From the NCBI GenBank assembly GCA_030849075.1, contig JASAOO010003515.1:1-64000 (forward strand): a stretch of 64,000 nucleotides of DNA, in the 5' to 3' direction. Below the pieces are notes generated by a model. It was not told the DNA's origin. It saw only the letters and a list, made by a program, of their open reading frames with translations, and did not search any database. The position numbers and the translations under genes were made by a program. Position 1 is the stretch's first letter. Each line of letters begins with the position of its first letter. This DNA comes from Zelonia costaricensis (taxonomy: Eukaryota > Euglenozoa > Kinetoplastea > Trypanosomatida > Trypanosomatidae). Shown in pieces: positions 19,506-27,896 of the stretch.

Positions 19506-21554
19506 TCAGAGCTTGTGGCCGCACTCGGTGCAGAACTTCTGCTCCGCCGACGACACACGGCCACCGCAGCCGCCGCAGAACTTGCCCTTGCTCGCCGGAG
19601 CCGCCTCCACCACCACCTGCGGGTTCGGCGATGACTGGGACGGCTTCGGCGCTGGCGTCGCTGTGGCCTTCGCGGCGGACGGCACACTACTGGCGGTGCT
19701 GAGCCGCGGTGTACCGCTGGAGCTGTTGCGCGCTGTCAGCGGCTTATTGCGATCGATGCAGCAGTCCTCATGCTTCTGGACCCGCTCGGGGAGAAACGTG
19801 CGGCTGCAGAACCTGCACGGCACCAGCACCGCCTCCGCCGACTCCCGCTGCACCTGCAGTCGCGACTGGACATTCTTGAAGCGCGACACGTTGTTGAGCG
19901 GGATCTTCCGGGGCCGGTCCTGCTCCGCCGTCTCGCCCGCAAACACCCGACCCGGCGCCGCGCTCGCCATCACCACCGGCGCAGAGCGGAGCGGGGCGTC
20001 GTCGTCGTCGCCGCCCCCATCGTCGCCGTGGCTCACCGCAGCAGCAGCAGCCGTGGCGCATGCGTCGTCAGAGCGTGGGACACTCGGGGTGCCCAGGCGC
20101 CGTGGCCGACAACCCGCCGCGTGGTCTTTGCCGCGGCTCTGCAGGAGCGGGGAGTGCCCGGGGCTGGTGGTGCCTGGCGAGGCGTGGCCGTGGCCGTTCC
20201 CGTGGCCGTTGCCGTGGCCGTTGCCAACCGAGGCGTCGTCCGTGGCGGTGGGCGAGGTGATGCCGGGTGGCACCACGCCGGGCTCCATCGAGGCGGGCCG
20301 GTTCGGCCGCGAGGAGCCGAACATCTCCGCGTCGGCGCCGGTGACGGCCACGCGGGAGAGGCGCTTCTCCGTGTCCGGCCGCGGGGACGGCGGCCTCGTC
20401 TCCTCCGCCTCCGCCTCCATCTCCACCTCGATCACGTCGCCCGCCGTCGCCGACACGGCCGCACACTTCGGAGCGGCGGTGACGGAGAGAACGCGAATGC
20501 TCGGCCGGCCCCGCGCCGGGGCCGGGCTCGGCGGCGAGGACGCGTTGGCGGGCGGCGCGCTGCCCTCGTCCTCCCCGTTCTCCTCCGCGTCCGAGTCTGG
20601 GAAGGTGTACGAGGCAATGGCCTTGTTGGCACCCCGCCGTGTCGGCGCCGCTGACGGTGCCAGTACCGCCTCCTGCTGGTTTGCAGTCGCGGCGCGCAGA
20701 GGCCGCTCACTTGCCGCCACCGGTGCGGCAGCGCTCTTGCTGGCTGGAGCGGCAGTCGTCGCCGCAGGCACCGGCGCGGCAGCGGCGGCCGTGGGCGGCG
20801 TGGACGCCGGGCGGATGGGCCGAGCCGTGTGCCCTGGCTTGCAACTGCGCAGGTGCACCTGCAGCCGGTCTGGCAAGAACGTGCGGCCGCAGTTGGGGCA
20901 CGGCGCGAGCGACGTGTCGTTGAAGACGTTCATCTGCATCTGGTTGTACCGCTCCACCTCCGTCAGGGGCGCGTGGTTGCCGAAGCCCCCAGCACCGGCA
21001 GCGCGGACGGCACGGCCCACACCGCTGCTGCCGTTCATAGACGAACCCAGCGATCGATTGTTGGCGGTGCGCGCCTTCATGAGCTTCTCATGCTCCTCCG
21101 GGCTGAGCGGCTTGGGGCCGCGCGTAGCGCGGTCACCTCGCTCCCACGTGATGAGCCGCTTCAGGTAGCACTGGGGACGATGGATGTCGATGCTGGCTGT
21201 GCCGAACTGGCGGCCGCACAGGTAGCAGATGACGAAGTTCGGCGCCTGCCCGAGGCTGCGCCGCTGACCCTTGCTCTTGGACTTGCTGCTGGCACCGCCT
21301 GCGCGTGGTGACGGCGTGGCTGCGATGGGCCGCTGGTTGCGCCGCTCCCTCTCCAGCAGCTCCTGCAGCCCGCGTGTGACGATGAGGCCGCCACCGTTCT
21401 CGTCGCTCTTGCTGCCGTCGCTGCCGATGGTCGCGATTGTGGCGCGGCCCGCCGTGGAGCGCGGGGTGGTGCTGAGCGCGCCGCTCTTGTGCGACGCCGC
21501 GGCAGAGCTCGAGCCCAGCCCACTCGGGGCCGTCACGCGTCGTGTGGTGCTCAT
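19506..21554 (-). CDS. C2HC zinc-finger protein with C-terminal zinc ribbon
   Basis: A 682-residue protein with three short fingers of the same type, C-x2-C-x11-H-x3-C: CYLCGRQFGTASIDIHRPQC (about 110-130), CPNCGRTFLPDRLQVHLRSC (about 217-237) and CRFCSRTFLPERVQKHEDCC (about 580-600). These match the zf-C2HC_2 family (ZNF474/ZC2HC1-like proteins, known from cilia-bearing eukaryotes). The last 25 residues carry a fourth zinc site, C-x2-C-x12-C-x2-C, like a zinc ribbon. Between finger 2 and finger 3 is about 340 residues of Ala/Pro/Ser-rich, probably disordered sequence with a tandem GNGH repeat. The function is not known; zinc-mediated protein or nucleic-acid binding is inferred. The start at 21554 (MSTTRR) follows a good trans-splice acceptor; the upstream frame is Pro-rich UTR. 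Confidence 0.85.
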   Translation of the reverse strand: MSTTRRVTAPSGLGSSSAAASHKSGALSTTPRSTAGRATIATIGSDGSKSDENGGGLIVTRGLQELLERERRNQRPIAATPSPRAGGASSKSKSKGQRRSLGQAPNFVICYLCGRQFGTASIDIHRPQCYLKRLITWERGDRATRGPKPLSPEEHEKLMKARTANNRSLGSSMNGSSGVGRAVRAAGAGGFGNHAPLTEVERYNQMQMNVFNDTSLAPCPNCGRTFLPDRLQVHLRSCKPGHTARPIRPASTPPTAAAAAPVPAATTAAPASKSAAAPVAASERPLRAATANQQEAVLAPSAAPTRRGANKAIASYTFPDSDAEENGEDEGSAPPANASSPPSPAPARGRPSIRVLSVTAAPKCAAVSATAGDVIEVEMEAEAEETRPPSPRPDTEKRLSRVAVTGADAEMFGSSRPNRPASMEPGVVPPGITSPTATDDASVGNGHGNGHGNGHGHASPGTTSPGHSPLLQSRGKDHAAGCRPRRLGTPSVPRSDDACATAAAAAVSHGDDGGGDDDDAPLRSAPVVMASAAPGRVFAGETAEQDRPRKIPLNNVSRFKNVQSRLQVQRESAEAVLVPCRFCSRTFLPERVQKHEDCCIDRNKPLTARNSSSGTPRLSTASSVPSAAKATATPAPKPSQSSPNPQVVVEAAPASKGKFCGGCGGRVSSAEQKFCTECGHKL
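20186..20226 (-). repeat. 12-nt tandem repeat coding GNGH
   Basis: Three to four copies of a 12-nt unit inside the zinc-finger gene encode repeated Gly-Asn-Gly-His. Such in-frame repeats can vary in copy number between strains. Confidence 0.85.
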
Positions 21555-23819
21555 GGGATGCACACACAGAAGGAGGGGGTGAAGGGGAGAGAAAGGAAAG
21601 GGAAGAGAGAAGGGGGAGCCTGCGATGGCGTCGCGTGGCTGTACAGTGGGAGGAGGGGTAGGGAGGTCAACAATGGGGAAGAGGAATACACCAAGAAGCC
21701 CTATTTGCACGGTGGGAGGGCCAAAGCGGGGCGGCGATAAACGGAGCCGAGGCGTCGAAGGGCACACCACCGCAGGCGGACCAGCGTCCGTCGAGCTGTG
21801 AGCGCTGCAGAGCCAAAAAGAAAGCTCTTGTCAGGCAAACACACACACACGCACACGCACACACACTACGGTGCAGTGTGTCTGGCGACGTCACAAGCGA
21901 AGGAGATGATGGAAGCGTGCAGAAGGGGAATGGAGAGTGCTGCAAGACACTGGAGAAGGCAGCGGCTGGCCAAGGAGGTGGGGTGTGGAGTACAGAAGAG
22001 GAAAAGGGGTCAGGCAGTGGGGTGGAGAAGCTACGGACGCGGTGCTGGAGCGTTTGTGTGCTTGAGTGTGTGGGAGGATGGGGGGTGGCCGTAGGGGAGG
22101 GGGGAAAGAGTGACTGGACAACGCCCGGGTGTGAGGGCAGGGCAGGCGCACAGCGGGTGGAGGCGCACAGAGGAGAGGCACACGTCGGCGGCGATCGAGG
22201 CGCGTGCAGGAGACCGGCAGTAAGACGGCGGCCTGCCACGCAGCAGTGGAAAGGGCCGCACTCAACAAGACGCAGGCGTGCACGCCGTCAGCGACAGGCG
22301 GATGTGCACATGAGAAAGGGTGCCCGCTTGCAGGTGTGGCGCACAGACACACGTCTGCAGCTATCGGTCCAACCACGCGCCTGTGTGTGCTTGTCAGAGG
22401 AGCGCCGCTCGCATGACGAGGTGCGGGGGGCTGCGGGCGCAAGTCACAGGCCACGTTTTCTTCGTTTCTTCTCCCCCACTTCGTTTCGCGGACGAGACAC
22501 GGACAGCGAGACAGCGCGAAAACTGCGCCACCTCTGTCCGTCCTCGTCACGCGTGCTACGTTCACAGCGCACGCTCACCACAGACAAGCGGCGTAGGGTA
22601 TGTGTGAGAAGAGGAGAAGCGACGGTGAGAGAAGAAGCAAGAGAAGAAGAGCTCGAGACGCGGAAGAGTTCGACAGCACCGGTGCGCGCACACACACACA
22701 CGCACAAACGACGAGATGAAGGGACGCGCCAACAGGCAAGCCACCAGGCGCTGCGACAACGCAGCGCTCGATCATGCCGCGAATGACCGCGCGAGGCCGT
22801 CCCCACACACGGGGACGGCCGAAGCAGACGGAAAAAGAAGAAAGCGGAGCAGGGCCCCTCTTCTTCTTTTTCCAAAGCGCCGCCAGCGGCTGTGCAAAGG
22901 AAGGGGGGGGGGCATTAGCTACCGCGAAGAGGTGCGCAGAAGAGGCACGTGCGCTACTGCTCGCTAGAAAGGCGCCCAACCTCGAAGAGCGAAGAGGGAG
23001 TCATTAGATAAGAAGAAGGAAGAAGAAGAAGGCAGGACAGCCGTACAAAGGTCGCTTGTGCAAGCAGAAGGCTGCGCTAGACTAGACGAAGACAAGGTGG
23101 TACGCTGAATCGAGCTGGACGGGGTGCGTTCTGTTTGCTACTCTTACTTCTTCCTTCCTATGTTTTCCTTTTTTTTTCTCATTTCCCCGTCTCTGAGTCC
23201 CTACGAATGCGGCCAGTGTCCTCCATCGACTCCTCTCGTTCTCGTACAGTCCCCTGGCTCTCTTCGCAGAACGGCTGGGCACCCCTGCATGACAGCCCCG
23301 CGCCGCCCTTCCCCCCCCCCTCTTCGAACCGCAGAGAATACGAGTGTGCATCTGCAGCCGATGCGAGAGTGCGCGGTGGTGGCGGTCATCGCGGCGCTCT
23401 TTTCTGACTCTTTGTTTGCGGCTTCGTCTTGGTCTTTGTTGATATACGCTGGCAATGGGATCCAAAGGGCCGCACCGCAGGCACGGCGGGACGCCCCCAA
23501 ATAGGACGGCGCGTGGTGGAGGCGGACGTATGAGCTGCACACACGGCCACCAGCCTTCGCCAGTCGCTCCACTGCGGAAACGAGGAGAGAGGCGCTCTCA
23601 GGTCTCTTCCACGTCATGATGAGAAGCAGAAGAGCTGGAAGAAAGGACAGCCTTCGCAGCGGCGCCGCTGCAGATCCTATCACGACCGCGAACACGCAAG
23701 GTGACACACCTGACGCGCACTGCAGGAAACAGGGTGGGCTTAGCTGTCACCATTCTCCGACCTCGTGCACACAGGCCCGCACATCAGTGCAGCGGCGACC
23801 CTCTCACGAAAGCGCTGCC
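21555..23819. other. Long non-coding stretch between zinc-finger and 93-residue genes
   Basis: A 2.27-kb gap. AC repeats at 21839-21866 and 22688-22705, GA-rich 21572-21617, a G10 run near 22903-22912, and T-rich patches at 23120-23190. Open frames on both strands translate to low-complexity peptides. Presumed 5' UTR of the zinc-finger gene plus the 3' UTR of the 93-residue gene. Confidence 0.65.
21639..21667 (-). promoter_or_regulatory. Candidate trans-splice acceptor for the zinc-finger gene
   Basis: On the minus strand CCTCCCTACCCCTCCTCCC is followed by ACTGTACAG ending at 21639. The 5' UTR would be about 85 nt. Confidence 0.7.
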
Positions 23820-24101
23820 TCACTTCTTTTTCTTCTGCAGGTGCTTTGGCACGTATGGTGCGGCACCGCCGAGCAGGATCGTCTCTATCTCGTTGTCCTC
23901 GAACACGTGCGGGCGGAGGTGCTTCGGAAGGTCAGCGAACGAGTCCAGAATCGACTGCACCGGCGGTGGTGCTGCTGCCGCCGCTGCACCACCACCAGCA
24001 GCAGCAGCCGGTGCCTTCGCCCCAGCGGCGCCGCTCTTGGCCAAGGCGTACGTGAAGCGGATGGACGGCGTGTGCAGCAGGCGAGTGGAGACGCGGTACA
24101 T
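23820..24101 (-). CDS. Small protein, probably mitochondrial, unrecognised
   Basis: A 93-residue protein starting MYRVSTRLLHTPSIRF: Arg, Ser and Thr with no acid in the first 20 residues, which fits a mitochondrial presequence. An Ala/Gly/Pro linker (about 28-50) is followed by a non-repetitive C-terminal segment (about 50-93) containing LDSFADLPKHLRPH, an acidic FEDNEIETI and a PYVPKHLQ ending in four lysines. This two-part layout is common in small accessory subunits of kinetoplastid respiratory complexes, ATP synthase or mitoribosomes, but I cannot name it. The start is the ATG at 24101. The frame extends four codons to a GTG (24113), but the only ATG lies 22 nt inside a clean acceptor at 24123, which fits a real short 5' UTR. 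Confidence 0.75.
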   Translation of the reverse strand: MYRVSTRLLHTPSIRFTYALAKSGAAGAKAPAAAAGGGAAAAAAPPPVQSILDSFADLPKHLRPHVFEDNEIETILLGGAAPYVPKHLQKKKK

Positions 24102-24712
24102 GATGCACGGCACGGTAAGGTGCTGGGATATAGAGAGAGCGCGTCGGTGTGTTGTGGAGTGGGAGAGGGAGGCCGGTAGGAATGCGGAGCAACGAGGCGA
24201 CGTGGAAGGGAAGCGGCGTGTGTTGGTGCGGGTACGGTGGCAAGACAGGGAAGAGCAGCGCTGCGCCGATCGCGTGCCGTTTTGAAGCCACCCGCGCAGT
24301 GCGAGTCACGAATAGCGCGAGAAGCCAAAAAAAAAAAAACGGGGAGAGTTAATAGAGCATGCATGAAGGGCGCGTGAAGAGTGAGATGGAAGGCCACCCC
24401 CACTCGAAGGGACGCGCAACGCCAGTGCGCTGGAAGCGGCATCGGAGGCATCCCACAAACGAGGTTGCATACATCGTGCCTGCGTTCGTCAGCTCCGTCA
24501 CGAGCAGTTCCGCGTTGTGCCTGCGTGTTGATTTGCTGTTTCTGAGCTGGCTAAGGCGGAGCTGCTGGGCACCGATAAGAAACTGTGAAGAAAAGAAGTT
24601 CCACACGACAAGCCCCCCCCCCACACACACACACACACTGAAGGAGCGGGGCACCCTCGTAGCGTCGTGAAGGGAGAAGGACGCGGGCTCGGGCGTGTGT
24701 GCGGACGCAAGC
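24102..24712. other. Spacer between 93-residue gene and 751-residue gene
   Basis: Contains the acceptor at 24123, an A12 run (24329-24340) and a C run followed by an AC repeat (24613-24639). No gene is supported. Confidence 0.7.
24123..24143 (-). promoter_or_regulatory. Candidate trans-splice acceptor for the 93-residue gene
   Basis: On the minus strand CGCGCTCTCTCTATATCCCAG ends at 24123, about 22 nt before the ATG at 24101. Confidence 0.65.
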
Positions 24713-26968
24713 CTATTCCTGCCCCCTCTGCGCCGTCCCCGCACTTGGGTGCAGCACAACGCATGCGTAGGCAACGAAGGAGGAAGCAAGCGGATCGACA
24801 TCCACCACACCCGCCTCCACAGTCAGACGGTGCCCGCTGCGCTGCACGTGATGCAGCACTGCCGCGACGTGCGCACTCAGGGCCGAGGGCCGCATCCGCG
24901 CCGTGCACTCGTAAAGGCAGAAGCGGGCAGGACGGGTGCGACTGCTCCGGCCGACCTCCCCTTCCACCAACGCCGTCGTCGAGGCGGCTGTGTCGCCAGC
25001 TCGCACCGACACAAGAACGTGGCGCGTCGCATGGGCTACGTGAGGGGCGTCTGCCGACACGGTCATGCGCGCCACCAACGCACGCAAGGCGCTGTCGAGC
25101 AGGACTTGCCCGGCGGCAGCGCCGACATCCGCATCCAGTCCCGCGACAGCCTGGGCGGAGAGCGCGCGCGAGGCGCGCAGCTCCACCCTGACAGTCTGGC
25201 GTGGTCCATCCAAGGACGCGCTGCGGGGGTCCACCTCGCCCAGGACAACCGTCAGCAGAACGGAACAGCACGCGTCCAGAGCGCCGGGGTGCCGCCAGAA
25301 CGTCGCCACGCACGGCAGCGGGTGCGCGCTCGCGAACTCGCCGCGGCTAGAGGACGAGGTCAGGGCCGGCTGCGGCGGCGCAGCACAGCTGGAGAAGCGC
25401 CTGTCGGAGAGCCACGAAAAGGGCAGGGCAGAGAGGGCGGCGTGGTAGGGCGGCAGCTGCGCCTCCAGCTCCCTGTCCAGCAGCGGGCACCAGCAGCGCA
25501 CCGCCTGCGTGGGCCTGTGCGAACGCGCCACGCCCCCGCTCCCCGGCGCGCCCTCTGCCAGAACCGCTTCCAGAGTCGTGGTGCGGCATAGAGTCGGATA
25601 CAGTACATGTAGGATGGGCTCCGCGCTACCGCTGCCAGGCGCGTCACGGGGTCCTTCCACCACACACACGAGCACCTCGACCTCGTGCAGAAGCGGCGCG
25701 GCGCCGGTCACCGCCTCCACCAGCTGCTGCTCCTCCGTGGAGAGGAGGTCGGCGGGGTGCGATGGGGCACACAGCGGGCTCTGCATCCCAAGCACCTCCG
25801 CACTCCGCTGCGCTACCAGCACCACCTGCAACGAGGAGGCAGGCGAGGAGGTGGAGGTGCTGGTGTCACGAGCAGCAGCAGGGCTGCGCGGCTGCGAGAC
25901 GAGCACGCCGAGCAGCTGCGCTTGCACAGATGTGGGCAGACGGGTCACCCACCGCTGCAGGGCTGGCACGAGCCGCTTCTGCTCGAGCGTCTCCAGCAGG
26001 CATTCGCGGCCCAGCTGGTCAGGTGCCACGCTGCGGGCAGCATCGCCGACGGCATCGGCGGCATCGCTGCCACGGAGCGCTGGAGTCGTCATGCCCTCAC
26101 GCACGAGAGCCACACGCGCAGCGGTAGGTGGCCCCACGCCCTCCTCAGTGCCAGCCGGCACAAACGCGAGCTGCAGTCCTTGCAGGCGGTTGGGTGTCAC
26201 CCCCTCCGTGTACGGCTCGTTGAAACTGCAGAGGCGCATCGCCTCCGCGTGGCTGAGGCGTGCGCTGCTGGCGTCGCGGCGCGCGGAGGCCGCGGCTTCG
26301 GCGGCCCAGCGATTGCGCACCGCCCCCGCCACAGCCGCCCGCCAGCACGCCTGCTTCGCCGCCGCGCTTGCCCCCGGCGCTGCCAGCGCCATCCACGGGC
26401 AGCGTGCACACGCGCTGGAGGCCGCCAGCCCACACGGCAGCGGCTGCAACGACGCGTCAGCCGAGTGCGGCGCCACCCGCCGGCCGTTGCGCAGGAGCAC
26501 CGTGAACTCAGAGGCGGCGGGCAGCTGGCGGCATCGTTGCACCCACTCCACCACGGACGCACGTGTGCGCAGAACCGTGCCGGGGGTGACGCCGGCCAGC
26601 ACAATCCGTCGGCGCACCTCCGCCACACGTGCGGGCACCTGTGCGGCGGAGGTGGAGCTGCGGGTGCTCATGGAAGGGGTCCGCGATGCTGGCGGCGCCG
26701 TCCGCCGTCCCACGAGGAGGCAGGAGCACCCTGCAGGCACCATGGACTCCGCGATCACGTATGCGCTCTGGCGCGTCGCCCGCAGCGCGCCGGCGGCGCT
26801 GCCCACGTAGTCGGTGTGAGGAGACACAGCCGCGCGGCGGCGAGCCTGATGCGTCTGTGCGGCCCTGCGCAGGAGTTGCTGCTTCACCCATTCGAGCTTC
26901 ATGAGATAAACGGCGGAAGGGAAGCAGACCTTCAATGCGGCGCTTCCGCTAGAGGCAAGGCTGGACAT
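24713..26968 (-). CDS. Conserved-looking protein of unknown function
   Basis: A 751-residue protein I do not recognise. It starts MSSLASSGSAALKVCFPSAV followed by a Lys/Arg/Gln-rich helix (MKLEWVKQQLLRRAAQTHQARRR) at about residues 22-44. The body is Ala/Val/Leu/Arg-rich with scattered Cys, Trp and Pro and few obvious low-complexity runs apart from a Ser/Thr-rich stretch around residue 375. Several beta-rich hydrophobic segments (such as LQVVLVAQRSAEVLG, VEVLVCVVEGP and CSVLLTVVLGEVDP) suggest a folded multi-domain protein. No signal peptide or membrane helix is evident; the basic N-terminal helix could act as a mitochondrial signal if MKLEW were the true start. The frame also runs upstream through a CA repeat (His/Thr run), clearly UTR. 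No catalytic motif was found. Confidence 0.75.
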   Translation of the reverse strand: MSSLASSGSAALKVCFPSAVYLMKLEWVKQQLLRRAAQTHQARRRAAVSPHTDYVGSAAGALRATRQSAYVIAESMVPAGCSCLLVGRRTAPPASRTPSMSTRSSTSAAQVPARVAEVRRRIVLAGVTPGTVLRTRASVVEWVQRCRQLPAASEFTVLLRNGRRVAPHSADASLQPLPCGLAASSACARCPWMALAAPGASAAAKQACWRAAVAGAVRNRWAAEAAASARRDASSARLSHAEAMRLCSFNEPYTEGVTPNRLQGLQLAFVPAGTEEGVGPPTAARVALVREGMTTPALRGSDAADAVGDAARSVAPDQLGRECLLETLEQKRLVPALQRWVTRLPTSVQAQLLGVLVSQPRSPAAARDTSTSTSSPASSLQVVLVAQRSAEVLGMQSPLCAPSHPADLLSTEEQQLVEAVTGAAPLLHEVEVLVCVVEGPRDAPGSGSAEPILHVLYPTLCRTTTLEAVLAEGAPGSGGVARSHRPTQAVRCWCPLLDRELEAQLPPYHAALSALPFSWLSDRRFSSCAAPPQPALTSSSSRGEFASAHPLPCVATFWRHPGALDACCSVLLTVVLGEVDPRSASLDGPRQTVRVELRASRALSAQAVAGLDADVGAAAGQVLLDSALRALVARMTVSADAPHVAHATRHVLVSVRAGDTAASTTALVEGEVGRSSRTRPARFCLYECTARMRPSALSAHVAAVLHHVQRSGHRLTVEAGVVDVDPLASSFVAYACVVLHPSAGTAQRGQE

Positions 26969-27028
26969 GACGCCAACATCAATCGAGAAGACACGTGGTG
27001 CAGTGACAGAGAGTGAGCACGTGCACGC

Positions 27029-27086
<58 letters not shown>

Positions 27087-27896
27087 TGGTGCGCGTCAGC
27101 GAGAGGAGGCAATGGACGGGGTGGAGGGGGGTGGGGGGCGAAATGGCGGAAGAAAAGTGGATCGGTTTAGCGGCAGCGATCAGCGCACGGCTCTCAGAAT
27201 CGGTGCAATGGAGAGCGTCATAGAAACTCGCCCTACGCGTGGTGCCGTTGTGGTTGGCCCACGCCACCGGCGGTGTCATCGGCTTCACGAAGCGTGTGCG
27301 TGTGCGTGTCTGTCCGTGCGTCGTACGCGAGTTTCAGGCGCGCCTTGATGCCGCCTCCCCTCCCCCCTCAAGCTGCGCGCCGGTGCGCTCGGGCAAGCGT
27401 CTTCTCCTGGAACGATCTGCTGTAGTTCTTCTCCCGACTCATCGTGGAACACACAGCTCTAGAAGCACGCAGACACGCAGTGCGTCTTATGATAGCGTTG
27501 TTCAACAGGGGCAAGAAAGGAAAGGCACGAGAGGAGTTCGCGTGTGGTGCCGTGTCACGCCGTGAGACACCACGTGGGCCCAACCGAACCCGTCGCCCCC
27601 GAGTGCCACCGCTCTCTCTCTCTACCACGAAAACTCCGATGAAAAAAAGAAGGGGAGAAGAAATCTATGCGCACGGGGTCGATGTACGCGGGGGAAGCGT
27701 GGGTGCTCTTGGTGCGAGAGGGGTGTGTGTGTGTGGGGGGGGGGGGGGTCGGACTGTTAGTGCGGAGAGTGGGAGCGGCGGGAGGGGCGAGGGGGAGGGA
27801 GACAGAGAGCAGGTGACTAGCGTCCAGTTCGCGGTGAGGCGTTGGCCGGAGTTCATCCCGCTCTTTTTTTTTCTCTCTTCCTCGCTTACACCACAC
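26969..27896. other. Spacer between 751-residue gene and FAM161-like gene
   Basis: Contains the longest TG repeat of the window (27032-27081), a G14 run (27735-27748) and T-rich patches near 27865. 5' UTR of the 751-residue gene and 3' UTR of the FAM161-like gene. Confidence 0.7.
27032..27081. repeat. (TG)25 microsatellite
   Basis: About 25 uninterrupted TG units, ending 63 nt before the start at 26968, so probably a CA repeat within its 5' UTR. Likely length-polymorphic. Confidence 0.97.

Noticed and set aside
19513..21168. 551-codon open frame on the plus strand
   Set aside because: It lies wholly antisense to the zinc-finger gene. It arises from GC-rich third positions; the translation is Ala/Ser/Arg-rich without domains.
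23315..23335. TTCGAACC motif resembling a tRNA B box on the minus strand
   Set aside because: The downstream CC of the B box is absent and there is no acceptor stem, anticodon arm or A box at the right distance.
23082..23540. 152-codon minus-strand frame upstream of the zinc-finger gene region
   Set aside because: Highly basic, unstructured, spans T-rich and GA-rich UTR sequence; no start context or acceptor.
25509..27016. Two overlapping 430-440-codon plus-strand frames
   Set aside because: Both antisense to the 751-residue gene and in different frames; neither shows a domain.
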